This document shows, piece after piece, positions 8,294 to 17,666 of a stretch of DNA of 64,000 nt (positions within the stretch are counted from its first letter, which is position 1; every line of letters begins with the position of its first letter). Source of the stretch: Thalassovita sp. Lineage in GTDB: Bacteria; Pseudomonadota; Alphaproteobacteria; Rhodobacterales; Rhodobacteraceae. The DNA lies in NCBI GenBank assembly GCA_017792425.1, contig CP051233.1, forward strand, positions 2,018,402 to 2,082,401. The letters are read 5' to 3'. The notes beneath the pieces are model-generated. The model did not search any database and was not told the origin of the DNA. It saw nothing but the letters and a program-made list of their open reading frames with translations. Made by a program: the position numbers and the translations under genes.

Positions 8294-8608
8294 TCAGTCC
8301 ACCACCACCGCTGTGCCCGAGGCGCTGACCATCAGCATCGACTGGCCCACCACCTCATAGTCCAGGTCCACGCCCACCACGGCATTTGCGCCTTTCAGCA
8401 CCGCGCGCTCTTCCAGTTCGCGCAGGGCGGTTTCGCGAGCGTCCTGCAGCTTCGATTCATAGGCGCCGGAGCGGCCCCCGATGATATCCGTCACGCTGGC
8501 GAACAGGTCGCGCACCACGTTGGCGCCCATGATCGCCTCGCCCACCACGATGCCCTTGTAGGCGGTGATGCGGCGGCCTTCGATATTTGGTGTTGTGGTC
8601 ACAATCAT
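8294..8608 (-). CDS. YbjQ/UPF0145 family protein
   Basis: This 104-residue protein is a full-length YbjQ-family member, also called the heavy-metal-binding domain family. Family features are MIVTTTPNIEGRRITAYKGIVVGEAI at the start, the RSGAYE motif near residue 48, and the ARETALRELEERAVLKGANAVVGVDLDYE stretch. The fold forms pentamers; the biochemical role is not known. It overlaps the upstream 69-residue membrane protein gene by 4 bases (ATGA) and is followed one base later by the methyltransferase-like gene. Confidence 0.92.
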   Translation of the reverse strand: MIVTTTPNIEGRRITAYKGIVVGEAIMGANVVRDLFASVTDIIGGRSGAYESKLQDARETALRELEERAVLKGANAVVGVDLDYEVVGQSMLMVSASGTAVVVD

Positions 8609-8814
8609 TGCCCTGCCCCCAGATAGAGGATGCCCATGTTCACGGCCATGGCGAGAAACCCCACAAGCGCCGAAGTAATGAACACCGAGTTGGCGACCAA
8701 AGCCTTGGTCCTGCCGCGGTTCTTGGCAATGGAAAACCCGATGAGCGCGCCAATCGTGCAGCCTGCGCCGACCCCTACGGATTGCTGCATCAACTGGTTG
8801 ATGGTTTCCATCAT
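8605..8814 (-). CDS. small membrane protein (69 aa) in the suf operon
   Basis: The protein starts MMETINQLMQQS and has two hydrophobic segments, about residues 13-30 (GVGAGCTIGALIGFSIA) and 40-65 (VANSVFITSALVGFLAMAVNMGIL), joined by a basic KNRGRTK loop. It therefore looks like a two-pass inner-membrane protein. I do not recognise the family. It lies 5 bases behind the DMT-family gene and overlaps the YbjQ gene by 4 bases, so it is part of the operon. A start at 8811 is equally possible. Confidence 0.7.
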   Translation of the reverse strand: MMETINQLMQQSVGVGAGCTIGALIGFSIAKNRGRTKALVANSVFITSALVGFLAMAVNMGILYLGAGQ

Positions 8815-8819
8815 GACCC

Positions 8820-9155
8820 TTACCCCTTGAACACGAACGCTGCGCCGACGGCGATCAGCGCAAACCCGATGACGGTGTTGACGGTCAGCGATTCCTTCAG
8901 CCACAGCACGGAAAACCCGGCAAAGACGATCAGGGTGATGATCTCTTGAATGGTTTTCAACTGGGCAGCCGTATAAACCTGATGCCCCATCCGGTTGGCC
9001 GGCACCGCCAGCCAGTATTCGAAAAAGGCGATACCCCAGGCCAGCAGAACCACCAGATACAGCGGCACGGCCTTGAACTTCAGGTGTCCGTACCATGCGA
9101 AGGTCATAAAGACATTCGACAGGGCCAGCATCACGATCGGCACGACATAGTTCAT
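8820..9155 (-). CDS. DMT family protein (DUF486)
   Basis: This 111-residue protein has four membrane helices and matches the DUF486 / DMT-superfamily small proteins: VPIVMLALSNVFMTFAWYGHLKF at the N-terminus, WGIAFFEYWLAVPANRMGH in the middle and TLIVFAGFSVLWLKESLTVN near the C-terminus. Members look like half-size drug/metabolite transporters and probably act as dimers. The substrate is unknown. Its place inside the suf operon is unexplained. Confidence 0.88.
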   Translation of the reverse strand: MNYVVPIVMLALSNVFMTFAWYGHLKFKAVPLYLVVLLAWGIAFFEYWLAVPANRMGHQVYTAAQLKTIQEIITLIVFAGFSVLWLKESLTVNTVIGFALIAVGAAFVFKG

Positions 9156-9188
9156 CGGCGCGACACTCCGTCAGCAATTACCTGCATT

Positions 9189-9387
9189 TCAGCGCCCCCG
9201 CTGCATCAGCCGGATGATGCCCGAGGCCGCCAGACGGCCCGCGATGACACCCAGAACAATTGCAACGATAGGATTCAGGAAATCCATCCGGTTCAGGTTG
9301 ACCCAGATCACACCCAACAACCCGCCGACAACCGGCAGCACATAGGGCAGCGCGGCTTCCAGCCTGTCCGCCAGGGTCGGTTCACGA

Positions 9388-9395
<8 letters not shown>
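9189..9395 (-). CDS. small membrane protein (68 aa) overlapping the end of sufB
   Basis: The protein has two hydrophobic segments, about residues 15-33 (ALPYVLPVVGGLLGVIWV) and 40-60 (NPIVAIVLGVIAGRLAASGI), with charged ends. It starts with TTG at 9395, overlapping the last 8 bases of sufB, with GGAGGGG about 4 bases upstream; that Shine-Dalgarno decides the unusual start. No family is recognised. It is probably translated by coupling to sufB. Confidence 0.6.
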
Positions 9396-10911
<1,516 letters not shown>

Positions 10912-10935
10912 GTCCAACTCCTGTTCGCGTCTGTT

Positions 10936-11976
10936 TCATGCCACGCGGGCATCGAATTTCTTCCGTTTGGCCAGCCACGCCTCGGCAAAGCGCAGCACGT
11001 CCTCTTCCGTCGTCTCCAGCCCCAGCGACACGCGGATCGCACCCCGGGCCGTGGCCTCGTCGTATCCCATCGCCCGCAACACCGGGCTGGCCCGCAGCTT
11101 GCCCGAGGAACAGGCCGACCCCGCCGAAATGGCGAACCCCGCCAGGTCCATCTGCATCACCTGCGTTTCGCCCTTCCAGCCGGGTGTGGCGAAACAACTG
11201 GTGTTGGGCAGGCGCAACGCCCCTTTCCCGACAAAAATAGTATCTCTCGTCCCGGCCTCAATGGCCTCTTCCAGCAAATTGCGCAACCCCTCGATCCGCG
11301 CCCATTTGCCCTCCCCCAGGTCGCGCGCCGCCGCCGCCGCCGCCGCGCCGAACCCGGCGATGCCGAGGATGTTCTCGGTGCCCGCGCGTCGGCCCATTTC
11401 CTGCCCGCCGCCTTTCAGCTGCGCCGGCACCTCGGTGCCCCGCTTGACCACCAGCGCGCCCACGCCCTTCGGTCCACCCAATTTATGCGCCGATACCAGC
11501 GCCATCACCGCGCCGGACCAGTTGAACGCCAGCGGCAGCTTGCCGAACGCCTGCGTCATGTCGCTGACCGCCAGCCCCGGTGGCAGGTCTTGCACCACGC
11601 CGGTTTCCGAATTGGCCAGTTGCAGCGCAGATACCGCCGGGTCCGTCACCGTGACACGCCCCTGCGGATCCACCGCCAGCACCGGATCGGCCCAGGCCAG
11701 CACCGCGTCATGTTCCACCGCCGCGCAAACCAGCCCGCGCCCCGCCAGCGCCAGCGCAGCCGCCTCCGTCGCGCCCGAGGTGAACACCACGTCGGCCCCG
11801 TCCGCCCCCAGCGCCGCCGCCACCTGCGCGCGTGCTTTTTCCACCAGACCCTTGGCCGCGCGCCCCTCGGCATGGACACTGGACGGGTTGCCCGCCACCT
11901 CCATCGCCGCGATCATCGCCGCCCGCGCCTCTGGCCGCAGCGGGGCCGTGGCGTTATGGTCCAGATAGACGCGCAC
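10936..11976 (-). CDS. cysteine desulfurase, NifS/IscS-like (second desulfurase of the suf operon)
   Basis: This 346-residue class V aminotransferase has the PLP lysine K165 in SAHKLGGPKG and the persulfide cysteine C289 in SAGSACSSGK, on the long flexible loop typical of group I (NifS/IscS) enzymes. It is shorter than IscS (about 400 residues). The start is a GTG with a G-rich AGGGGGGCTGAG run upstream. It follows iscR after 113 bases that hold a hairpin repeat. Having both this and SufS in one operon means two sulfur donors are coexpressed. Confidence 0.93.
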   Translation of the reverse strand: MRVYLDHNATAPLRPEARAAMIAAMEVAGNPSSVHAEGRAAKGLVEKARAQVAAALGADGADVVFTSGATEAAALALAGRGLVCAAVEHDAVLAWADPVLAVDPQGRVTVTDPAVSALQLANSETGVVQDLPPGLAVSDMTQAFGKLPLAFNWSGAVMALVSAHKLGGPKGVGALVVKRGTEVPAQLKGGGQEMGRRAGTENILGIAGFGAAAAAAARDLGEGKWARIEGLRNLLEEAIEAGTRDTIFVGKGALRLPNTSCFATPGWKGETQVMQMDLAGFAISAGSACSSGKLRASPVLRAMGYDEATARGAIRVSLGLETTEEDVLRFAEAWLAKRKKFDARVA

Positions 11977-11990
11977 GCCTCAGCCCCCCT

Positions 11991-12060
11991 GCTTTTTCTT
12001 GGCCGAAATACCCCGGAGAGCCCGAAGGGCAGCGCCCCGCGGCTTACCATCCTGCCGCGC
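11991..12060 (-). repeat. dispersed hairpin repeat, type A, copy 1
   Basis: Read on the minus strand this copy ends in CCGGGGTATTTCGGCCAAG followed by AAAAAGC, preceded by GGGGCGCTGCCC-ttc-GGGCTC, a short hairpin. The same tail occurs at 20109-20138 and 23411-23439 on the plus strand. Like those, it lies just downstream of a gene in the direction of transcription (iscR), here between iscR and the cysteine desulfurase gene. Confidence 0.75.
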
Positions 12061-12089
12061 CGAAGGCGCGACCGCAGGGACCACCGGTT

Positions 12090-12551
12090 TCATTCGTCAT
12101 CCACCACGGAAAACAGTGTCGGCACCGCCGGGCACGGGGCCAGCGTATTTCCGATCACGTCCGACAGCCGCGCATTGTGCAGAAACACATAGACATGCGC
12201 GCTCAGGCTCTGCCACAGCCGGTTGGTCATCGACTGCGCCTTGGACCCGGACAGCGCGCCGGACGCGCCCGCCCCCTTGTGCATGGCGTCCACGGTTTCA
12301 TCCACGGCCCCCAGCACCTCGACGATGCGGATTTCGGACGCGGCGCGCGCCAGCTTGTATCCGCCGCCCGGCCCGCGCACGGAATCGACCAGCCCGGCGC
12401 GGCGCAGCTTCACGAACAACTGCTCCAGGTAGGGCAAGGAGATGTCCTGACGCTTGGCAATATCCCCCAGTGAAACCAGCGTTCCCGCCGGTTGCAGCGC
12501 GATATCGGCAAGCGCCACCATGGCATAGCGACCTTTTGTGCTCAGCTTCAC
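12090..12551 (-). CDS. iscR: Rrf2-family regulator IscR (Rhodobacterales type, one cysteine)
   Basis: This 153-residue Rrf2-family DNA-binding protein heads the suf operon. The winged helix at residues 1-60 is typical (KLSTKGRYAMVALADIAL, then LPYLEQLFVKLRRAGLVDSVRGPGGGY). E. coli IscR holds a [2Fe-2S] cluster with three cysteines around 92-104; here that stretch (HKGAGASGALSGSKAQSM) has none, and the only cysteine is C140 near the C-terminus. An unusual cluster-binding mode has been reported for Rhodobacter sphaeroides IscR. The GTG start at 12551 is chosen because ACGGGGAATC precedes it at normal spacing. It probably represses or tunes the suf operon in response to iron. Confidence 0.93.
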   Translation of the reverse strand: MKLSTKGRYAMVALADIALQPAGTLVSLGDIAKRQDISLPYLEQLFVKLRRAGLVDSVRGPGGGYKLARAASEIRIVEVLGAVDETVDAMHKGAGASGALSGSKAQSMTNRLWQSLSAHVYVFLHNARLSDVIGNTLAPCPAVPTLFSVVDDE

Positions 12552-12633
12552 GGCGTGATTCCCCGTTGAAATGATTGACGACACGGGTTGCAACGCTTAT
12601 CTCGCATGCACCCGCCCGGCGCAGCCGCCGGCA

Positions 12634-12650
12634 TTTAGAACCGTTCTAGG
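12634..12650. promoter_or_regulatory. Irr-type iron box upstream of iscR-suf
   Basis: TTTAGAA-CCG-TTCTAGG matches the ICE/Irr-box pattern (TTTAGAA-N3-TTCTAAA) at all but the outermost positions of the right arm. It lies 83 bases upstream of the iscR start in the gap to the rightward hydrolase gene. Irr is the haem-responsive regulator of iron genes in alphaproteobacteria, and suf operons are among its known or predicted targets. Confidence 0.7.
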
Positions 12651-12653
12651 GTG

Positions 12654-12672
12654 CTTGAGCAAATTCGTCAAG
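12654..12672. promoter_or_regulatory. inverted repeat CTTGA-N9-TCAAG, candidate second operator
   Basis: Five-base perfect arms with an AAATT centre lie three bases beyond the Irr-type box, toward the hydrolase gene. It could be the IscR site (the Iron-Rhodo-box of Rhodobacterales) or part of the promoter of the rightward gene. The assignment is uncertain because I cannot compare it with an exact IscR consensus here. Confidence 0.35.
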
Positions 12673-12711
12673 AATTATGCCACCCCCCCGCGCAGGAGAG
12701 ACGCAAGACAC

Positions 12712-13368
12712 ATGCCCGAGGTTATTTTTCCCGGTCCCGAAGGTCGCCTCGAAGGCCGCTACCACCCCCAGAAAGACCGGGACGCCCCGATCGCCATTGT
12801 CCTGCATCCGCATCCGCAGTTCGGCGGCACCATGAACAACAAGGTGGTGTATAACCTGCACTATGCCTTCTACAATATGGGCTTCACCGTGTTGCGCTTC
12901 AACTTCCGCGGCGTCGGGCGCAGCCAGGGCGAATACGACCAGGGCATCGGCGAACTGTCAGATGCCGCGTCCGCGCTGGACTACCTGCAGTCGATGAACA
13001 GCAATTCGAAACATTGCTGGGTCGCCGGGTTCAGCTTCGGTGCGTGGATCGGGATGCAACTGTTGATGCGCCGCCCGGAAATCACCGGTTTCGTGTCGGT
13101 CGCCCCGCCCGCCAACATGTACGATTTCTCGTTCCTGGCGCCCTGCCCGTCCTCTGGCCTGGTGATCAACGGCGCCGCAGACCGCGTCGCCCCGCCCGCC
13201 GATACGGTGACGCTGGTGAACAAGCTGCATGAACAGAAGGGCATCACCATCACCCATGAACAGGTGGAAGGCGCGGGCCATTTCTTTGAAAAGCCCGAAC
13301 ACATGGACCAGATGATCGGCACCGTCACCTCCTACGTGAAACGCCGCCTGACAGAAAACACGCGCTGA
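12712..13368 (+). CDS. alpha/beta hydrolase
   Basis: This 218-residue alpha/beta hydrolase resembles the CocE/NonD-like group of small bacterial hydrolases. The HPHPQFGGTMNN segment (residues 32-43) is characteristic of the family; the nucleophile elbow is GFSFG with Ser108, and the late GAGHFF supplies the catalytic histidine. The substrate is unknown. AGGAG lies 13 bases before the ATG at 12712. It is divergent from iscR and shares the upstream region that holds the iron box, so iron control is possible but untested. It is followed 7 bases later by a small conserved-looking gene. Confidence 0.88.
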   Translation: MPEVIFPGPEGRLEGRYHPQKDRDAPIAIVLHPHPQFGGTMNNKVVYNLHYAFYNMGFTVLRFNFRGVGRSQGEYDQGIGELSDAASALDYLQSMNSNSKHCWVAGFSFGAWIGMQLLMRRPEITGFVSVAPPANMYDFSFLAPCPSSGLVINGAADRVAPPADTVTLVNKLHEQKGITITHEQVEGAGHFFEKPEHMDQMIGTVTSYVKRRLTENTR

Positions 13369-13375
13369 GGCCGTC

Positions 13376-13624
13376 ATGGGTGTCACCGAAGACCTTGCCG
13401 ACGCCCTGGCCCGCGACGTGATCGAAGCGGCCGAAACGCTGGATGACGACCGCCTGATCGACCAGATCTCCAAGACGCTTGGCGACAGTTCGATCCCCAC
13501 GCAAGAGGCGTTCATGACTTCGATTCGCGTGCGCCTGGCGGTGAAACGCGCGCGCAGGCAGTTGGAAACCAAGATCGACGCCGCGATCGAGGCCCGCAAG
13601 ACAGGTGCGCCCACGGATGGCTGA
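13376..13624 (+). CDS. small conserved-looking protein (82 aa), function unknown
   Basis: This acidic-then-basic, mostly helical protein starts MGVTEDLADALARDVIEAAETLDDDRLIDQI and ends with a basic helix RLAVKRARRQLETKIDAAIEARK. There is no signal peptide, membrane segment or known motif. GAGG is 5 bases from the ATG. The gene sits 7 bases behind the hydrolase and overlaps the HD-domain gene by 8 bases, so the three form a small operon. Confidence 0.65.
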   Translation: MGVTEDLADALARDVIEAAETLDDDRLIDQISKTLGDSSIPTQEAFMTSIRVRLAVKRARRQLETKIDAAIEARKTGAPTDG

Positions 13625-14198
13625 TCGGTTGGACGCGCAGATGGCCTTTCTGACCGAGGCGTGCAAACTGAAATCGGTGATCCGCGCCACCACCCTGTGC
13701 GACGGCTCGCGCCGTGAAAATTCCGGCGAACACAGCTGGCACCTGGCGCTGTACGCGATGGTTCTGGGCGATCACGCGCCCGAAGGCGTGGATGTGAACC
13801 GGGTCATCCGCATGTTGCTGATCCACGACCTGGTGGAAATCGACGCGGGTGACGCGCCGATCTATGGCACCCACGACGCCGCCGTGACCGAGGCCGAGGA
13901 ACGGGCCGCCGCGCGCCGCATCTTCGGCCTGCTGCCGGGGACTCAGGGGGCCGACCTGCTGGCCCTGTGGCAAGAGTTCGAGGCCAACCAGACCCCGGAC
14001 GCCCAATTCGCCAAATCGCTGGACCGGTTTCAGCCGCCGAACCAGAACCTTGCCTCTGGCGGGGGATCGTGGATCGAATACGACGTGGATTACGACACGG
14101 TCGCCACCCGTGTCGGCGCCAAGGTCGCCAATGGCGCGCCCGGTCTCTGGGACTGGATCGCGCCGAAAATCCGCGCCTTCTTCGACGGCCGCGCGTAA
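13617..14198 (+). CDS. HD-domain phosphohydrolase (YfbR-like)
   Basis: This 193-residue protein has the HD-domain metal site: H39 in GEHSWHLAL, the H70-D71 doublet in LLIHDLVEIDAGD, and a later Asp in SLDRFQP. The family includes 5'-deoxynucleotidases such as YfbR; the substrate of this member is not proven. The start at 13617 lies inside the end of the 82-residue gene. It converges on mfd, with only 12 bases between the stop codons. Confidence 0.87.
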   Translation: MADRLDAQMAFLTEACKLKSVIRATTLCDGSRRENSGEHSWHLALYAMVLGDHAPEGVDVNRVIRMLLIHDLVEIDAGDAPIYGTHDAAVTEAEERAAARRIFGLLPGTQGADLLALWQEFEANQTPDAQFAKSLDRFQPPNQNLASGGGSWIEYDVDYDTVATRVGAKVANGAPGLWDWIAPKIRAFFDGRA

Positions 14199-14210
14199 AC
14201 GCAGCCCTGC

Positions 14211-17200
14211 TCAGCCCTTGCGGCGTTTTTCCTCTGCCACCACCTTTTCGGCCAGATCGCGCGCGATGGCAAAGGCGCCCTTGATCTTGTCGGCGTCGGT
14301 CTTCCAGTCGCGCCGCACCACAATCTTGTTGTCCTTGACCTTGGCCAGCCCGTTCTGCGCCTGGATGTATTCCACCAAACCGGCGGGGGACGCGAACTTG
14401 TCGTTGTGAAACTGGATCGTCGCGCCCTTCGGTCCGCCGTCCAGCTTGGAAATCCCAGCGCGTTTGCACATCGCCTTGATCCGCACCACCAGCAGCAGCG
14501 TGTTCACCTCTTTCGGCAACTTGCCGAACCGGTCGATCAGTTCGGCGGCAAAGCCTTCCAGCTCCACCTTGTCGCTCAGCGCCGACAGGCGGCGATACAG
14601 GCCCAGCCGCACGTCCAGATCGGGCACATAGTCCTCGGGGATCAGCACCGGCACGCCCAGGTTGATCTGCGGCGCCCACTGGTCATCGGCATCCGACAGC
14701 CCTTCCATCTGGCCCGACTTGATCTTGGCAATCGCCTCTTCCAACATCTGCTGATACAGTTCGTACCCCACGTCCCGCATCTGGCCGGACTGTTCCTCGC
14801 CCAGCAGGTTGCCGGCCCCGCGAATGTCCAGATCCTGCGAGGCCAGCGTGAACCCCGCGCCCAAAGTATCCAGCGACCCCAGCACCCGCAGGCGCTTTTC
14901 GGCGGCGGGGGTCAGCGGCGTGCGCGGTTTCGTGGTCAGATAGGCATAGGCGCGGGTCTTGCTGCGCCCCACCCGGCCCCGGATCTGGTACAGTTGCGCC
15001 AGCCCGAACATGTCCGCCCGGTGCACGATCATCGTGTTGGCGGTGGGAATATCCAGCCCGCTTTCCACGATGGTGGTGGCCAGCAGCACGTCATATTTCC
15101 CGTCGTAAAAGGCGTTCATCCGGTCATCCAGTTCGCCCGCCGCCATCTGGCCATGTGCGGTGATCACGCTGACCTCTGGCACCTGGGTGCGCAGGAAATC
15201 CTCGATCTCGGGCAAATCGGAAATGCGCGGCACGACATAGAAACTCTGCCCGCCCCGGTAATGTTCGCGCAGCAGCGCCTCGCGCACGGTGACCCCGTCG
15301 AATTCGCTGACATAGGTGCGGATCGCCAGCCGGTCCACCGGCGGCGTGCCGATGATCGACAGGTCGCGTACCCCCGACAGCGACAGTTGCAGCGTGCGCG
15401 GGATCGGCGTGGCGGTCAGGGTCAACACATGGATGTCGCTGCGCATCTGTTTCAGCCGTTCCTTGTGGCCGACGCCGAAATGCTGTTCCTCGTCGATCAC
15501 CAGCAGACCCAGGTTCCTGAACCGGACACCTTTGGCCAGCAGCGCATGGGTGCCCACCACGATATCGACGGTGCCGTTGGCCAGCCCTTCGCGGGTCTTG
15601 GCGGCGTCCTTGGCGGAAACGAACCGCGACAGCGGTCGGACCTCCAGCGGAAAGCCCCGGAACCGTTCGGCAAAGCTCTTGTAGTGCTGACGCGCCAGCA
15701 GGGTCGTCGGCGCGATCACCGCCACCTGCACACCCGACATTGCCGCGACAAAGGCCGCGCGCATGGCGACCTCGGTCTTGCCGAACCCCACATCGCCGCA
15801 CACCAGCCGGTCCATCGGCTGGCCTGAATCCAGATCGTGCAGGACGTCCTCGATCGCCCTCAGCTGGTCATCGGTTTCCTGGTACGGGAACCGCGCGCAG
15901 AAGCTTTCCCAGGCGTGGTGCTGCGGTTCCAGCACCGGGGCCGTGCGCAGGGCACGTTCGGCGGCCACCCGGATCAGCCGGTCCGCCATTTCGCGGATGC
16001 GTTCCTTCAGCTTGGCCTTCTTGGCCTGCCACGCGCCGCCGCCCAGCCGGTCCAGCAGACCCTCGTCATGGCCGTACTTGGACAGCAGCTCGATGTTTTC
16101 CACCGGCAGGTACAGCTTGGCCTCTTCGGCATATTCCAGCAGGATACATTCATGTGCGGCCCCGGCGGCCGTGACCACCTCCAGCCCGCGATAGCGCCCG
16201 ATCCCGTGGTCCACATGCACCACCAGGTCGCCCGGCGACAGCGATTGCGTCTCGGTCAGGAAATTCTCGGCCCGGCGCTTCTTGCCAGGCTTGCGGATCA
16301 GCCGGTCGCCCAGCACGTCCTGTTCCGAAATCACCGTCAGCCCCGGCGCCTCGAACCCATGTTCCAGCGGCCAGACCGCCAGGTGCAGACCGCGTTTGCC
16401 CACCCCGCGCATGTCGTTGACCGGCACCGCGCCGATCAACCCCTCGTCCTCCAGCAGCCCGTCCAGACGTTCCCGCGCCCCGTCTGAATACGACGCTACG
16501 ATTACCGGCCCCTTGGCCATCCTGGCATTAACATGATCCGCCAATGCACTGAAAAGGTTTACGTTCTCTAGCTGACGCTCGGGCGAGAAGTTGCGCCCTA
16601 TCCGCCCGCCAGCGTCCGCCACGTTGGGGCCGCTGGCCTGCGCCAAGGGGTGAAACTGCACCACCCGCCGCCCGGCCACGGCCTGCCCAAAAGCATCGTC
16701 ATCCAGATACAGCAGCCCCGGCGGAACGGGTTTGTAGACCGTGTCAATCCGCCCCTTTTGGGTCATCGCGATCTTGCGGGTTTCATATTGGTCCACGATC
16801 CCGTTCCAACGGCTGATCCGCTGCGGCGTCGCCTGGTCATCCATCGTCACCGGTGCGCCCGGCAGGTAATCGAACAGCACCTCCAGCCGGTCATGGAAAA
16901 ACGGCAGCCAGTGTTCCACGCCCTGATGCTTGCGGCCCGCGCTGACGGCCTCGTACAGCGGATCATCCGTGCCCGCCGCGCCGAACTCGATGCGATAGTT
17001 CTGGCGGAACCGCAGGATCGCCGCCTCGTCCAGGATCACCTCGGACACCGGGGCCAGTTCCACCACCTCCAGCTTTTCCACCGTACGCTGGCTGACCGGA
17101 TCGAACCGCCGGGCCCCATCCAGCACGTCGCCGAACAGGTCCAGCCGCACCGGGCCGGATTCGCCCGGCGGGAAGATGTCGATGATCCCGCCGCGTACCG

Positions 17201-17666
17201 CGTAATCGCCCGGCTCCATCACCGTGGGCGCTTGCGTGAACCCCATCCGCACCAGGAAATCGCGCAGCGCCTTTTCGTCGATCCGGCTGTCCACGCGGGC
17301 GGTAAACGCGGCCTCGCGCAGCACATCGCGCGCGGGCACCCGCTGCATGGCCGCGCTGACCGTGGTCAGCAGCACGAACTGTTTCGGCATTCCATGCACC
17401 AGCCCGGCCAGCGTCGCCATCCGCGCCGCCGAAATATCCGCGTGCGGGCTGACCCGGTCATAGGGCAGACAGTCCCAGCCGGGGAAGATCACCACCGGCA
17501 TGTCGGGCGCAAAGAAGCGCAAGGCGGCCTCGGTGGCCGCCAGTCTCTTGTCGTCGCGCGCGATGTGGATCACCGGGCCAGCGGCCTTTTCGACCTCGGC
17601 CAGGATCAGCCGGGCATCAAAGCCCTCCGGCGCGCCCCCGATCGTGGTCCAGCGGTTGTTCGACAT
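14211..17666 (-). CDS. mfd: transcription-repair coupling factor Mfd
   Basis: This 1151-residue full-length Mfd releases RNA polymerase stalled at DNA lesions and recruits UvrA. It shows the UvrB-like N-terminal module, the CarD-like RNA-polymerase-interacting domain around LSPGDLVVHVDHGIGRYRGLE, helicase motifs including Walker A GDVGFGKTE and the box DEEQHFG, the translocation motif region GAGNLLGEEQSG, and the C-terminal regulatory domain. The start overlaps the upstream membrane-protein gene by 50 bases in another frame. It ends at the HD-domain gene on the other strand. Confidence 0.98.
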   Translation of the reverse strand: MSNNRWTTIGGAPEGFDARLILAEVEKAAGPVIHIARDDKRLAATEAALRFFAPDMPVVIFPGWDCLPYDRVSPHADISAARMATLAGLVHGMPKQFVLLTTVSAAMQRVPARDVLREAAFTARVDSRIDEKALRDFLVRMGFTQAPTVMEPGDYAVRGGIIDIFPPGESGPVRLDLFGDVLDGARRFDPVSQRTVEKLEVVELAPVSEVILDEAAILRFRQNYRIEFGAAGTDDPLYEAVSAGRKHQGVEHWLPFFHDRLEVLFDYLPGAPVTMDDQATPQRISRWNGIVDQYETRKIAMTQKGRIDTVYKPVPPGLLYLDDDAFGQAVAGRRVVQFHPLAQASGPNVADAGGRIGRNFSPERQLENVNLFSALADHVNARMAKGPVIVASYSDGARERLDGLLEDEGLIGAVPVNDMRGVGKRGLHLAVWPLEHGFEAPGLTVISEQDVLGDRLIRKPGKKRRAENFLTETQSLSPGDLVVHVDHGIGRYRGLEVVTAAGAAHECILLEYAEEAKLYLPVENIELLSKYGHDEGLLDRLGGGAWQAKKAKLKERIREMADRLIRVAAERALRTAPVLEPQHHAWESFCARFPYQETDDQLRAIEDVLHDLDSGQPMDRLVCGDVGFGKTEVAMRAAFVAAMSGVQVAVIAPTTLLARQHYKSFAERFRGFPLEVRPLSRFVSAKDAAKTREGLANGTVDIVVGTHALLAKGVRFRNLGLLVIDEEQHFGVGHKERLKQMRSDIHVLTLTATPIPRTLQLSLSGVRDLSIIGTPPVDRLAIRTYVSEFDGVTVREALLREHYRGGQSFYVVPRISDLPEIEDFLRTQVPEVSVITAHGQMAAGELDDRMNAFYDGKYDVLLATTIVESGLDIPTANTMIVHRADMFGLAQLYQIRGRVGRSKTRAYAYLTTKPRTPLTPAAEKRLRVLGSLDTLGAGFTLASQDLDIRGAGNLLGEEQSGQMRDVGYELYQQMLEEAIAKIKSGQMEGLSDADDQWAPQINLGVPVLIPEDYVPDLDVRLGLYRRLSALSDKVELEGFAAELIDRFGKLPKEVNTLLLVVRIKAMCKRAGISKLDGGPKGATIQFHNDKFASPAGLVEYIQAQNGLAKVKDNKIVVRRDWKTDADKIKGAFAIARDLAEKVVAEEKRRKG

